Positions 53,815 through 62,991 of a DNA stretch of 64,000 nt are shown here, piece by piece. The DNA is from Syntrophobacteraceae bacterium (GTDB lineage: Bacteria > Desulfobacterota > Syntrophobacteria > Syntrophobacterales > Syntrophobacteraceae). The position numbers and the translations under genes were made by a program. The stretch is from positions 1 to 64,000 of the forward strand of contig JALOOX010000006.1 in assembly GCA_025454175.1 (NCBI GenBank), in the 5' to 3' direction. Below the pieces are notes generated by a model. The model was not told where the DNA came from and did no database searches. It was given only the letters and a program-made list of their open reading frames with translations. The stretch's first letter is position 1. Each line of letters opens with the position of its first letter.

Positions 53815-54369
53815 ATGCGGATACGTGTTGACGAGATACCGGAAGCGGGGCGGACGCTGCGTCTTCAATGGGATGATTCCCACCTGGCCCCTTATGTGCC
53901 CGAGGACGATCCTTTCCAGCTGAAGCTGGTCGGGCCGATCCAGGTGGAGTTGGAGCTGCAGAAGCTGCCGGATCACCTGAGGATACGCGGGGCGGTCAAG
54001 GGACGGCTCGGGTTGAGCTGCCACCGCTGTCTGTCCCGGTTTGAGTGGCTGCTGGATGAGCCGGTGGATGTCTTTCTCTTCCCCGAGGAGCAGGCTCCCG
54101 GGGAAGAAGAGACCGAGCTGGATGTCGAAGAGCTGGATTACGATTTTTTTGACGGAGAGGTCATCGAAATCGATCAGCTCATCGCCGAACAGATCTTCCT
54201 GGCGCTTCCGTTCAAGGTGTTGTGCGGGGAGGACTGCCGCGGTCTTTGTCCCCGTTGCGGGGTGAATCTCAACGAAGAGCCCTGCCGTTGTGCCGCGGGG
54301 GATGCGAAATCACCTTTCGCGGCGCTGTTGAAGATCAAGGAGCGTTTGCCGGAAGCCGCGGGGGAGTGA
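53815..54369 (+). CDS. yceD: YceD/DUF177 protein (23S rRNA accumulation)
   Basis: A 184-residue DUF177 protein with the motif LSCHRCLSRFEWLLDEP, the acidic segment VEELDYDFFDGEVIEIDQL, and LCGEDCRGLCPRCGVNLNEEPC, whose cysteines may bind zinc. The family is required for normal 23S rRNA accumulation and is nearly always followed by rpmF, as here. The ATG at 53815 follows AAGGAAAGC. Confidence 0.9.
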   Translation: MRIRVDEIPEAGRTLRLQWDDSHLAPYVPEDDPFQLKLVGPIQVELELQKLPDHLRIRGAVKGRLGLSCHRCLSRFEWLLDEPVDVFLFPEEQAPGEEETELDVEELDYDFFDGEVIEIDQLIAEQIFLALPFKVLCGEDCRGLCPRCGVNLNEEPCRCAAGDAKSPFAALLKIKERLPEAAGE

Positions 54370-54518
54370 GGTCAATCCTCCCCAGGGCCCGGACGAAGCG
54401 CCGCCGGTTGACGACATTGTTTTCGAACGATGGAAGGATGTGCCAACCGTGACAGAGGCGGTTTTGTGCCGGCCATGGCCCCGTGTGCATCCATTTTCCT
54501 GGTAAGAGGAGTGAATCG

Positions 54519-54701
54519 ATGGGGGTTCCCAAACGGAAAACGTCCAAAGCGAGGCGGGATAAGCGGCGGGCGCATGATTACCTCACCACGACATCGCTGT
54601 CGCGCTGCCCGCAGTGCAATGAAATGCGTCTCCCGCACCGCGTCTGCCCGACTTGCGGCTACTACCATGACCGCCTGGTCCTGGAGTCCGAGGAAGAGTA
54701 G
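54519..54701 (+). CDS. rpmF: Ribosomal protein L32
   Basis: A 60-residue L32 with zinc-ribbon cysteines C30, C33, C43 and C46 (CPQC and CPTC) and the basic N-terminal MGVPKRKTSKARRDKRRAH. GAGGAG lies seven bases before the ATG. Located between yceD and plsX, the usual order. Confidence 0.97.
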   Translation: MGVPKRKTSKARRDKRRAHDYLTTTSLSRCPQCNEMRLPHRVCPTCGYYHDRLVLESEEE

Positions 54702-54732
54702 CCGCGCCTGACGGCCGCCGAGGGTACGGACC

Positions 54733-55794
54733 ATGAGGATTGCTGTGGATGCCATGGGCGGGGATTTCGCGCCGGAGGCTGCGGTGGATGGTGCCCTAGG
54801 GGCCGAGCTGCAATGCAGGGCGGAATTGGTCCTCTTTGGTCACGAGGGCCGTCTTGTTGAGATTCTGGAGCGCCGTGCCGCGACGAGCCGGGTCCAGGTG
54901 GTGCACGCCCCAGAGACCATCGGCATGGGAGAGGCGGCGCCGGTGGCCATTCGCCGAAAAAAAGAAGCCTCTCTCGTGGTGGCCATGCGCTGCCTCGCGG
55001 AAGGTTCGGTCGATGCGGTGGTCAGTGCCGGGAATTCGGCGGCCATCGTGGCTGCCGCGCGGCATTACGTGGGGTTGGTCCAGGCACTTCGGCGGCCGGC
55101 CATGGCGGTGGCTCTGCCCACCCCCGAGGGAAGTGTTCTTCTGGCGGATGCGGGGGCCAATGCCGCCGCGGATGCCGTGAACCTTGCTCAATGCGCGGGA
55201 TTGGCCAACTTCTTTCTCAAGGTGACCGAAGATGAGACCAGGCCGAGGGTGGGGCTGCTCAACATCGGCCATGAGCCCATCAAAGGCACCAAGGCCATTC
55301 AAAGGGCATTCTCCCTCTTGACTCGATCCCGTCTCCATTTCGTTGGAAACATCGAGCCACAGGGCCTTTTCGCCGGCCAGATCGAGGCCGCCGTCTGCGA
55401 TGGATTTGTCGGGAATGTCCTCCTCAAAGTGTTCGAGGGATTGTCCGAGACCTATCTTAAGTTGCTGGAATTTCAATTGGATCCCGGCCTGACTGAGGCG
55501 AGGACGGCCCTGAGGGAGGCGTTTGATCGCTTTCAGAGACGCTATCATCATGAGGCTGTTGGTGGAGCCCCCCTGCTGGGAGTCCGTCGAACCGTTGTGG
55601 TGGCCCACGGCCGTTCCACGGGATCCGCCATTGCCAACGCCATTCTTGTGGCCGGGAATCTGGTCCGCGACCGGGTCTTTGAGCGCATGGACGAGGAACT
55701 GGAGCAGGATGGGATCCTTTCAGAGCTGAGACATGACAACGCTTTTTACATGCTGGAGCATCTCAAGTCCAAATGGGGACTCAGGCACGGTTGA
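54733..55794 (+). CDS. plsX: Phosphate acyltransferase PlsX
   Basis: A 353-residue PlsX that makes acyl-phosphate from acyl-ACP for phospholipid synthesis at the membrane. It has the family start MRIAVDAMGGDFAPEAAV, AVVSAGNSAAIVAAA, VGLLNIGHEPIKGT and DGFVGNVLLKVFEG. It is followed 31 bases later by an acyl-CoA dehydrogenase instead of fabH, an unusual arrangement. Confidence 0.97.
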   Translation: MRIAVDAMGGDFAPEAAVDGALGAELQCRAELVLFGHEGRLVEILERRAATSRVQVVHAPETIGMGEAAPVAIRRKKEASLVVAMRCLAEGSVDAVVSAGNSAAIVAAARHYVGLVQALRRPAMAVALPTPEGSVLLADAGANAAADAVNLAQCAGLANFFLKVTEDETRPRVGLLNIGHEPIKGTKAIQRAFSLLTRSRLHFVGNIEPQGLFAGQIEAAVCDGFVGNVLLKVFEGLSETYLKLLEFQLDPGLTEARTALREAFDRFQRRYHHEAVGGAPLLGVRRTVVVAHGRSTGSAIANAILVAGNLVRDRVFERMDEELEQDGILSELRHDNAFYMLEHLKSKWGLRHG

Positions 55795-55825
55795 GCGACG
55801 CTGAGCGAGGTAGAAGGAGATTGAT

Positions 55826-56995
55826 GTGCATTATTTCTTGACCGAGGAACAGCAGATGATTCAAGACCTGGCGGGGCAGATTGCCAGGGAGAAGATCCGG
55901 CCCCAGAGGGCTCAGCTGGATGAGGGCGAGGAGTTCCCCTGGGAGATCGTCAATGTCCTGGCCCAATCCGACCTTTACGGCCTGTACATCCCCGAGGCCT
56001 ATGGCGGCATGGGAGGCGGGATCTTCGAGAATTGTCTGGCGGTGGAGAAGCTGGCCGAGGCCTGCATCGGGGTGGCCACAACCTTTGCGGCCAGTGGATT
56101 GGGCGCCTATCCCATCCTGCTTCATGGCAGTGAGGAGCTCAAGCAGAAGTACCTTCCCGACATTGCCGGCGGCCAGCGGCTGGCGGCCTTCGGGGTCACG
56201 GAATCCGGAGCGGGGAGCGACGTCTCGGGGATTCAGACAACGGCGGTCCGTGACGGGGACGATTACATTCTCAACGGAACGAAGCAGTGGATCACCAACG
56301 GAGGCGAAGCTGAAATCTATTCGGTTCTGGCCATCACCGATCGTTCCAAGGGACCCCGAGGGGCCACCTTTTTCGTGGTGGAGAAGGGCGATCCCGGCTT
56401 CAGTTTCGGCAAGAAGGAGAAGAAGCTGGGACTTCGGGCCTCCGCCACCCGCGAGCTCGTCTTCCAGGACTGCAGGATTCCCCGGGACCGCATCATCGGC
56501 CGGGAGGGCATGGGCTTCATCGTGGCCATGAAAACCTTCGACAAGTCTCGTCCCGGCATCGGTGCCCTGGGCGTCGGTCTGGCTCAGGGGGCATTGGACA
56601 TCTCCGTCGAGTATGCGCGCAAGCGCGTCCAGTTCGGTAAGCCCATCATCAGTTTCCAGGCTATTCAGCACAAACTGGCCAACATGGCGACTCGGACCGA
56701 GGCCGCCCGGGCACTGGTCTATGCCGGGGCTCGATACATGGATTCGGAGCCGGGCGACATGAGCAAGGTCGCCGCCATGTGCAAGCTGTTTCCGGGAGAT
56801 GTCGCCATGTACGTGACCACGGAAGCGGTACAGGTCTTGGGAGGATATGGGTACATGCAAGATTATCCCGTCGAGAAAATGATGCGGGATGCCAAGATTC
56901 TTCAAATATATGAGGGCACCAACGAGATCCAGCGAAACATCATCGGACAGGAATTGAACAAGGAATATGGGAGACTCAAGGAAAGCTTCTTCTAG
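55826..56995 (+). CDS. Acyl-CoA dehydrogenase
   Basis: A 389-residue acyl-CoA dehydrogenase with the family order: N-terminal helices (YFLTEEQQMIQDLAGQIARE), GVTESGAGSDVSG, the FAD-binding segment GTKQWITNGGEAEIY, and the C-terminal FAD/catalytic part QVLGGYGYMQDYPVEKMMRDAKILQIYEGTNE, with the likely base Glu in YEG. It inserts an alpha-beta double bond in acyl-CoA, passing electrons to Etf, whose two genes follow. Chain length cannot be told. GTG start with GAAGGAGA upstream. Confidence 0.95.
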   Translation: MHYFLTEEQQMIQDLAGQIAREKIRPQRAQLDEGEEFPWEIVNVLAQSDLYGLYIPEAYGGMGGGIFENCLAVEKLAEACIGVATTFAASGLGAYPILLHGSEELKQKYLPDIAGGQRLAAFGVTESGAGSDVSGIQTTAVRDGDDYILNGTKQWITNGGEAEIYSVLAITDRSKGPRGATFFVVEKGDPGFSFGKKEKKLGLRASATRELVFQDCRIPRDRIIGREGMGFIVAMKTFDKSRPGIGALGVGLAQGALDISVEYARKRVQFGKPIISFQAIQHKLANMATRTEAARALVYAGARYMDSEPGDMSKVAAMCKLFPGDVAMYVTTEAVQVLGGYGYMQDYPVEKMMRDAKILQIYEGTNEIQRNIIGQELNKEYGRLKESFF

Positions 56996-57028
56996 AAGAG
57001 GACTCACCCGGAGAAGGAATGGAAGCCC

Positions 57029-57823
57029 ATGCATATAGCGGTATGCATCAAACAGGTTCCGGATGCCAAGAACGTGCGCATCGACCCCAACACCAACACG
57101 CTGGTCCGGCAGGGGGTGGAATCCATCATCAATCCTTTCGACCTTTTTGCCGTCGAGGCGGCTCTGAAGATCAAGGATGCCGACGGCACCACGCGGGTGA
57201 CGGTCATGACCATGGGGCCGCCCCAGGCCGACGAGGCACTGCGGGAAACCCTCTCCCGCGGGGTGGATGACGCCGTTCTGTTGAGTGATCGTGCGTTCGC
57301 GGGCGCCGACACGTGGGCGACTTCCACAACCCTCGCCGCCGCGGTGCGCAAGCTGGGGAGCGTGGATCTCATCATCTGCGGCAAGCAGGCGGTGGATGGA
57401 GACACGGCCCAGGTCGGCCCCGAGATGGCGACCCTTCTGGACATTCCCTACGCCACCTTCGTGAAGAAAATCGAAATACTGGATGGCGGTCACCTCAAGG
57501 TGACGCGACAGACCGACGAGGGGGTGGAAGTCTGGAAGCTTCCCTCCCCCGCGCTTCTGACCGTCATCAAGGAGGTCGGGGAGCCGCGGCTTCCGTCCTT
57601 GCGGCACAAGATGCGGGCCAAGAAGGCCGAAGTCCCCGTCTGGGGGGCGGCGGCTCTTGGACTGGACCCCGAGAAAGTCGGCCTCCTGGGCTCCTACACC
57701 CAGGTGGTGCGGGTCTTCAGTCCGCCTCGGCGGGGAAACCGCGTCATGATCGAGGGGGCTCTGGATGAGCAGGTGGAGCAGCTCTACGGATATTTGAAGG
57801 AAGCCAAGGTGCCCGGCCTATGA
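57029..57823 (+). CDS. etfB: Electron transfer flavoprotein beta subunit
   Basis: A 264-residue EtfB with the start AVCIKQVPDAKNVRID, FDLFAVEAALKIKD, and the nucleotide/loop region DLIICGKQAVDGDTAQVGPEMA. It pairs with EtfA and accepts electrons from acyl-CoA dehydrogenases. It lies between the dehydrogenase and etfA and overlaps etfA by four bases (ATGA). Confidence 0.97.
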   Translation: MHIAVCIKQVPDAKNVRIDPNTNTLVRQGVESIINPFDLFAVEAALKIKDADGTTRVTVMTMGPPQADEALRETLSRGVDDAVLLSDRAFAGADTWATSTTLAAAVRKLGSVDLIICGKQAVDGDTAQVGPEMATLLDIPYATFVKKIEILDGGHLKVTRQTDEGVEVWKLPSPALLTVIKEVGEPRLPSLRHKMRAKKAEVPVWGAAALGLDPEKVGLLGSYTQVVRVFSPPRRGNRVMIEGALDEQVEQLYGYLKEAKVPGL

Positions 57824-59019
57824 AAGCGTTGATCGATCATCTCAAATGCACGGTTTGCGGGGTCTGCGAGGGTGTCTGCCCGGTGAGCGCCATCTCGGTC
57901 GGCGAGACCTCCGTCGAGGTCACGGACGACTGTACGCTGTGCGGCATGTGCGTGGACACTTGCGAGTTTGGAGCCATTTCTCTTCCCGACGTGGGGACGG
58001 GCCCGGCGGCGGACCTGGCCAGCTATTCGGGGGTTTGGGTTTATGCCGAATGGCGCGATGGAGCGGTCCACAAGGTCAGCCACGAGCTGCTCAGCGCCGG
58101 CCGAAAGCTGGCGGACAAGCGCGGGGTGAGCCTGGGCGCGGTGCTGATTGGAAGCCGGCTGAGCGAGGAGCTTTCGGACGAGCTCGTGGCCTATGGGGCT
58201 GATGAGGTGTATGTCGTGGACCGCCCTGAGCTGGCCCGTTTTTCCGATGAGGCCTACGCCAATTCGCTGGTTCACCTGGTGCGCGAGAGAAAGCCCGAAA
58301 TACTGCTGGCCGGCGCGACCAGCATGGGACGGTCATTCATTCCGCGCGTGGCGGCTCTTTTGGAGACAGGGCTCACGGCGGACTGCACGGAGCTCGACAT
58401 CAGCGATGAAGGGCTGCTCCTGCAGACGCGGCCCGCGTTCGGCGGCAACGTCATGGCCACGATCATCTGTCCCAACAAGCGGCCCCAGATGGCCACCGTG
58501 AGGCCGAAAGTGATGAAGCCCGAGAGGCGGGACGGCCACCAGGGCCGAATCATCGCTCCGGTTCTGCCCGAGGAGTGCTTCAAGCGCAGGATCGAGGTCC
58601 TGGAGGTGATCCCGGAGAAGGATCAGACGGCCAGGCTCACGGAAGCGGACGTCATCATTTCAGGAGGCCGGGGGCTCCGAAAACCGGAGAATTTCACGTT
58701 GATCGAGGATGTGGCCCAGCTTTTCGGGGGCGCGGTGGGGGCATCCCGCGGCGCGGTCGAGGAGGGGTGGATCGCCCCGTCGCACCAGGTGGGACAGACG
58801 GGCCGCACGGTGGCCCCGACGCTTTACATGGCCGTCGGTCTGGCCGGAGCCATTCAGCACGTGGTGGGGATGCAGGGCTCCCAGGTGATCGTGGCGGTGA
58901 ACAAGGACCCCAACGCCCCCATTTTTGACGTGGCGACTTACGGCGTGGTGGCCGATCTTTTCGAGTTCATCCCGGCCTTTTCACGGAGGATCAGGGCTGA
59001 GCGGGGTGAGGAATCATGA
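57820..59019 (+). CDS. etfA: EtfA with N-terminal two-cluster ferredoxin
   Basis: A 399-residue EtfA. An N-terminal ferredoxin extension (about 1-60) has eight cysteines in two [4Fe-4S] motifs (C10, C13, C16, C20 and C38, C41, C44, C48). The EtfA core and FAD domain follow (SGGRGLRKPENF, GGAVGASRGAVEEGW, GQTGRTVAPTLYMAVGLAGA). Such fusions are typical of anaerobes; the clusters may link Etf to membrane or ferredoxin partners. It starts within etfB and ends within fabG (ATGA both times), showing tight coupling. Confidence 0.97.
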   Translation: MKALIDHLKCTVCGVCEGVCPVSAISVGETSVEVTDDCTLCGMCVDTCEFGAISLPDVGTGPAADLASYSGVWVYAEWRDGAVHKVSHELLSAGRKLADKRGVSLGAVLIGSRLSEELSDELVAYGADEVYVVDRPELARFSDEAYANSLVHLVRERKPEILLAGATSMGRSFIPRVAALLETGLTADCTELDISDEGLLLQTRPAFGGNVMATIICPNKRPQMATVRPKVMKPERRDGHQGRIIAPVLPEECFKRRIEVLEVIPEKDQTARLTEADVIISGGRGLRKPENFTLIEDVAQLFGGAVGASRGAVEEGWIAPSHQVGQTGRTVAPTLYMAVGLAGAIQHVVGMQGSQVIVAVNKDPNAPIFDVATYGVVADLFEFIPAFSRRIRAERGEES

Positions 59020-59759
59020 GTGACAAGCGTGTGGTGGTGGTGACGGGGGCGAGCCGGGGCATCGGCCGGGCTGTCGCCGTTGCGCTGAGCGGGCCGGGGG
59101 CCGAGGTCATCGTCAACTACCGGTCCGGGAGGGAGGCTGCCGAGGAGACGGCTGCGGCGGTCTCCTCGGTGGGCGGGGCGCCTCACTTGATGCCTTTCAG
59201 CGTTGCCGACGCGGAGGCGGTGAAAGAGGCTTTCAAGGAAATCCTGAAGGTCCATGGCCGTGTGGACGTCCTGGTGAACAATGCCGGGGTGGCCAGGGAC
59301 AACCTCCTGGCCCTCATGAAGGGGGCCGAATGGGATGAGGTGCTCGACACGAACCTCAAGTCCATATTCCTGTGCTCCCAGGCCGTTGTGAAAGCCATGA
59401 TGAAACAGCGTTACGGGCGCATTGTCAACATCACTTCCATCGTCGGCGTCATGGGGAACCCCGGCCAGGTCAACTACTGCGCGGCCAAGGCGGGCATCAT
59501 CGGTCTGACGCGGTCTCTCGCCCGCGAGCTGATCTCGAGGAACATCACCGTCAATGCAGTGGCGCCGGGCTTCATCGAGACCGACATGACGCGGGACATG
59601 CCCGACAAGGTGCGGGAGGGTCTTCTGAGCCAGATTCCGGCGGGCCGGTACGGCTTACCCGAGGATGTGGCCGCGGCGGTGGCCTATCTGGTGTCGGAGG
59701 GCGCCGGCTATGTCACCGGGCAGGTCCTTCATGTGAACGGTGGCATGTTCATGGGGTAG
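59016..59759 (+). CDS. fabG: 3-oxoacyl-ACP reductase (FabG-type SDR)
   Basis: A 247-residue short-chain dehydrogenase with TGASRGIGRA (NADPH loop), VNNAGVARDN and the catalytic set Ser (NITSIVG), Tyr and Lys in VNYCAAKAG. It reduces 3-ketoacyl-ACP (or -CoA) in chain elongation. It overlaps etfA by four bases. Placement right after etfBA and before fabF leaves open that it serves a CoA-linked pathway. Confidence 0.93.
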   Translation: MSDKRVVVVTGASRGIGRAVAVALSGPGAEVIVNYRSGREAAEETAAAVSSVGGAPHLMPFSVADAEAVKEAFKEILKVHGRVDVLVNNAGVARDNLLALMKGAEWDEVLDTNLKSIFLCSQAVVKAMMKQRYGRIVNITSIVGVMGNPGQVNYCAAKAGIIGLTRSLARELISRNITVNAVAPGFIETDMTRDMPDKVREGLLSQIPAGRYGLPEDVAAAVAYLVSEGAGYVTGQVLHVNGGMFMG

Positions 59760-59828
59760 TGCGTCAATCAATCTGGAGCATCCATGCGCGCTGGCTTGGG
59801 GGCTCCTTGTTCACGGGGGCATCGTATC

Positions 59829-61085
59829 ATGACGTCATTGAATGACCGGCGGGTGGTTGTCACGGGAATTGGACTCATTTCCCCTTTGGGCTGCGGGATT
59901 GAATCCAACTGGTCGGGCCTCATGGAAGGGCGCTCGGGGATCGGTCCCATCACCCGCTTCGATACCAGCGGCTATGCCACGCAGATTGCCGGCGAGGTGC
60001 GTGATTTTCATCCCGAGGATTTCATCCCCAAGAAGGAGCTCAGGAAAATGGACCCGTTCCTTCAGCTGGCATTGGGGGCTGCAAGGCTGGGTTTCGAGGA
60101 TGCCCGGCTGACTGTCGACGGGGGAGTGGCGCACCGGGCCGGCGTGATCATGGGCTGCGGCCTCGGCGGTCTCCACACCATCGAGGAGTATCACCGGGTG
60201 CTGCTGGATGCGGGTCCACGAAAGATGAGTCCTTTTTTCATCCCGATGCTCATCGGCAACATGGCGTCGGGCCTCATTTCCATTTATCACGGCTGCAAGG
60301 GGCCCAACCTGTCCATCCAGACGGCCTGCGCGGCGGGAACCCACGCGGTGGGGCAGGCTTATCACATGATTCGCCAGGGGCTTGCGGACATCATGGCCAC
60401 GGGCGGCGTGGAGTCCACGGTCACCCCACTGGCTGTTTCGGGCTTCAACGCCATGCGGGCGCTCTCCACCCGCAATGACGATCCCCAGAAGGCCTCTCGC
60501 CCCTTTGATCTGAACCGCGACGGGTTCGTCCTTGGCGAGGGAGGAGCGGTCCTGATCCTCGAGGAGTCGCGGATTGCCCTGGAGCGGGGTGCCAGAATTT
60601 ACGCCGAGGTGATCGGATTCGGTCTTTCGGGAGATGCGTTTCACATGGCGGCTCCGGCACCTGACGGCGAGGGTGCCGTGCGGTGCATGCAAAACGCCCT
60701 CGATGATGCCGACATCAAGCCCGAGGAGGTGGACTACATCAATGCCCACGGGACTTCCACCGATCTGAACGACAAGTACGAAACCCAGGCCATCAAGACT
60801 GTTTTCGGGGAGCAGGCCCGCAGGCTCGCCATAAGCTCCACCAAGTCCATGACGGGCCACCTGCTGGGTGCGGCAGGAGGTCTGGAAGCGGCCTATACGG
60901 TGCTCACCCTCCATCGGCAGTTCATCCCGCCCACCATCAACTATGAAACTCCGGACCCCGACTGCGACCTGGATTACGTGCCGAATAAGGCTCGACCGGC
61001 GAACCCTCGTGTGGCTCTCTCCAATTCCTTCGGCTTCGGGGGCACCAACGGGAGCCTTGTCTTTCGGAAATGGAACGGCAGATGA
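59829..61085 (+). CDS. fabF: 3-oxoacyl-ACP synthase II
   Basis: A 418-residue KAS II with the catalytic Cys in SIQTACAAGTHAVG and the two histidines in NAHGTSTDLND and KSMTGHLLGAAGG. It condenses malonyl-ACP with acyl-ACP. Only 69 bases separate it from fabG, with no acpP between them, although acpP usually sits there. The ATG at 59829 has a GGGGG stretch about nine bases upstream. It overlaps rpiB by four bases. Confidence 0.95.
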   Translation: MTSLNDRRVVVTGIGLISPLGCGIESNWSGLMEGRSGIGPITRFDTSGYATQIAGEVRDFHPEDFIPKKELRKMDPFLQLALGAARLGFEDARLTVDGGVAHRAGVIMGCGLGGLHTIEEYHRVLLDAGPRKMSPFFIPMLIGNMASGLISIYHGCKGPNLSIQTACAAGTHAVGQAYHMIRQGLADIMATGGVESTVTPLAVSGFNAMRALSTRNDDPQKASRPFDLNRDGFVLGEGGAVLILEESRIALERGARIYAEVIGFGLSGDAFHMAAPAPDGEGAVRCMQNALDDADIKPEEVDYINAHGTSTDLNDKYETQAIKTVFGEQARRLAISSTKSMTGHLLGAAGGLEAAYTVLTLHRQFIPPTINYETPDPDCDLDYVPNKARPANPRVALSNSFGFGGTNGSLVFRKWNGR

Positions 61086-61522
61086 AAATCATGATTGCCT
61101 GCGATCATGCGGGGCTGGAGCTGAAGCGGAAGCTGGCGCACCACCTGGTGGGTCTCGATCAGGAGGTCGAGGACATCGGGACCCACGACGGCGCCTCGGT
61201 GGACTATCCGGATTATGCAGCCCGGGTGGCGCGGGCGGTGGCTTCCGGCGAGGCGGATCGGGGCATTCTCGTGTGCGGCAGTGGTATCGGCATGTGCATG
61301 ACGGCCAACCGTTTTCGAGGGGTTCGGGCGGCCCAGGTGTCGGAGCCCCTTTCGGCCAGGATGAGCCGCCGACACAACGACAGCAATGTTTTATGTCTCG
61401 GCGGACGTTTCATCGGCGAAGCTCTGGCGTGTGAGATCCTGGAAACGTGGATCAGGGAGCCCTTTGAGGGGGGGCGCCACCAGAAGCGCCTGGATCTTAT
61501 TGAAGGATTGTCTGGGACATGA
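61082..61522 (+). CDS. rpiB: Ribose-5-phosphate isomerase B
   Basis: A 146-residue RpiB with [14 protein letters not shown], the catalytic Cys in LVCGSGIGM, and [16 protein letters not shown]. It interconverts ribose 5-phosphate and ribulose 5-phosphate. It starts inside the fabF stop codon (ATGA). Confidence 0.97.
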   Translation: MKIMIACDHAGLELKRKLAHHLVGLDQEVEDIGTHDGASVDYPDYAARVARAVASGEADRGILVCGSGIGMCMTANRFRGVRAAQVSEPLSARMSRRHNDSNVLCLGGRFIGEALACEILETWIREPFEGGRHQKRLDLIEGLSGT

Positions 61523-61586
61523 TAAGCGGAATTGTGGTCCATCGTGCTGGCAAGGCACTGAATTCGATAGGCGAAAGGATGTCTGG

Positions 61587-62822
61587 ATGTCGTATTTAGA
61601 GGTCGTGGATCCCGAGATAGCCCGTGTGGTCAAAGAGGAAGAGCGGAGGCAGCTGGAGAAGCTGGAGCTGATCGCTTCTGAAAACTTCGTGAGTCCGGCG
61701 GTGCGGGAAGCCCAGGGGTCTGTCTTGACCAACAAATACGCCGAGGGCTATCCGGGCAGGCGGTATTACGGCGGCTGCGAGCACGTGGACGTGGCCGAAA
61801 AGCTGGCGCAGGAGCGGGCCAGGCAGCTGTTTCAGGCGGATTACGCCAACGTCCAGCCCCATTCGGGCTCCCAGGCCAACATGGCGGTTTACTTCGCCGT
61901 CCTGAAGCACGGAGATGCCATCCTCGGGATGGATCTGCGCCAGGGAGGGCATCTCACTCATGGGAGTCCCGCAAGCTTTTCGGGCCGCTTCTTCAAGGTT
62001 GTATCCTACGGTGTGGATCCCAGGACCGAGACCATCGACTATGACCAGGTGGCTCGCCTGGCGCGGGAGCACCGTCCCAGGATGGTCATCGCGGGGGCCA
62101 GCGCATATCCCAGGATCATCGACTTCGCGAGGTTCCATGAGATCGCCCGGGAGATCGATGCCTACCTGGTGGTGGACATGGCCCACATCGCCGGGCTGGT
62201 GAGCGCCGGTCTGCATCCCAACCCGGTGCCCCATGCGGATTTCGTTACCTCCACGACTCACAAGACCCTGCGGGGGCCGCGAGGAGGCTTGATCCTCTCC
62301 CATGCTCGTTATGAAAAGGTTCTGGACAGCCAGATCTTTCCTGGAATACAGGGCGGGCCGCTCATGCATGTGATCGCCGCCAAGGCGGTGGCATTCAAGG
62401 AGGCCTTGCAGAAGGAGTTCAAGGTCTATCAGCAGCGGATCCTCGACAACAGCGGCATGCTGGCGTCGGAGCTCATGACGCTCGGCTACCGGCTGGTGTC
62501 GGGCGGCACGGACAATCACCTGATGCTGGTGGACCTGACCCCCAAAGGGCTGACGGGCAAGACGGCCGAAGAGACCCTTGACGAGGCAGGGATCACCGCC
62601 AACAAGAACTCGATTCCCTTCGACCCGTTGAAGCCCCAGATCACGAGCGGCATTCGCATCGGTACGCCGGCCCTGACCACCCGGGGAATGGAGCCGGACG
62701 ACATGAGGCAGGTGGCGCAATTCATCCACCGTGCCCTGCAGTCCGTTGGGGACCATGACAGCCTCAGGATGTTGCGCGCGGAAGTGGCTGAGTTCTGTTG
62801 CGCCTTTCCCAGTTATCGGTAG
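61587..62822 (+). CDS. glyA: Serine hydroxymethyltransferase
   Basis: A 411-residue PLP enzyme that converts serine and tetrahydrofolate to glycine and methylene-tetrahydrofolate. It shows [26 protein letters not shown], the PLP lysine in [13 protein letters not shown] and [26 protein letters not shown] is seven bases before the ATG at 61587. It follows rpiB by 64 bases. Confidence 0.97.
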   Translation: MSYLEVVDPEIARVVKEEERRQLEKLELIASENFVSPAVREAQGSVLTNKYAEGYPGRRYYGGCEHVDVAEKLAQERARQLFQADYANVQPHSGSQANMAVYFAVLKHGDAILGMDLRQGGHLTHGSPASFSGRFFKVVSYGVDPRTETIDYDQVARLAREHRPRMVIAGASAYPRIIDFARFHEIAREIDAYLVVDMAHIAGLVSAGLHPNPVPHADFVTSTTHKTLRGPRGGLILSHARYEKVLDSQIFPGIQGGPLMHVIAAKAVAFKEALQKEFKVYQQRILDNSGMLASELMTLGYRLVSGGTDNHLMLVDLTPKGLTGKTAEETLDEAGITANKNSIPFDPLKPQITSGIRIGTPALTTRGMEPDDMRQVAQFIHRALQSVGDHDSLRMLRAEVAEFCCAFPSYR

Positions 62823-62991
62823 ACGGTAGACCGGGTTGCGCGCAGGGCGCGGAACGGGGTGGCCTCGATCCCTTGCCGGCCTTCCCTGGTGTGTGGGGGT
62901 AATCCCTGGAGAACCGCACCACTTCATTTGTGCATCCTCGTGATTCTCAGTGCTTTCGCTCTCCGCCGATCGATGCCCGCAGGGAACAGAC

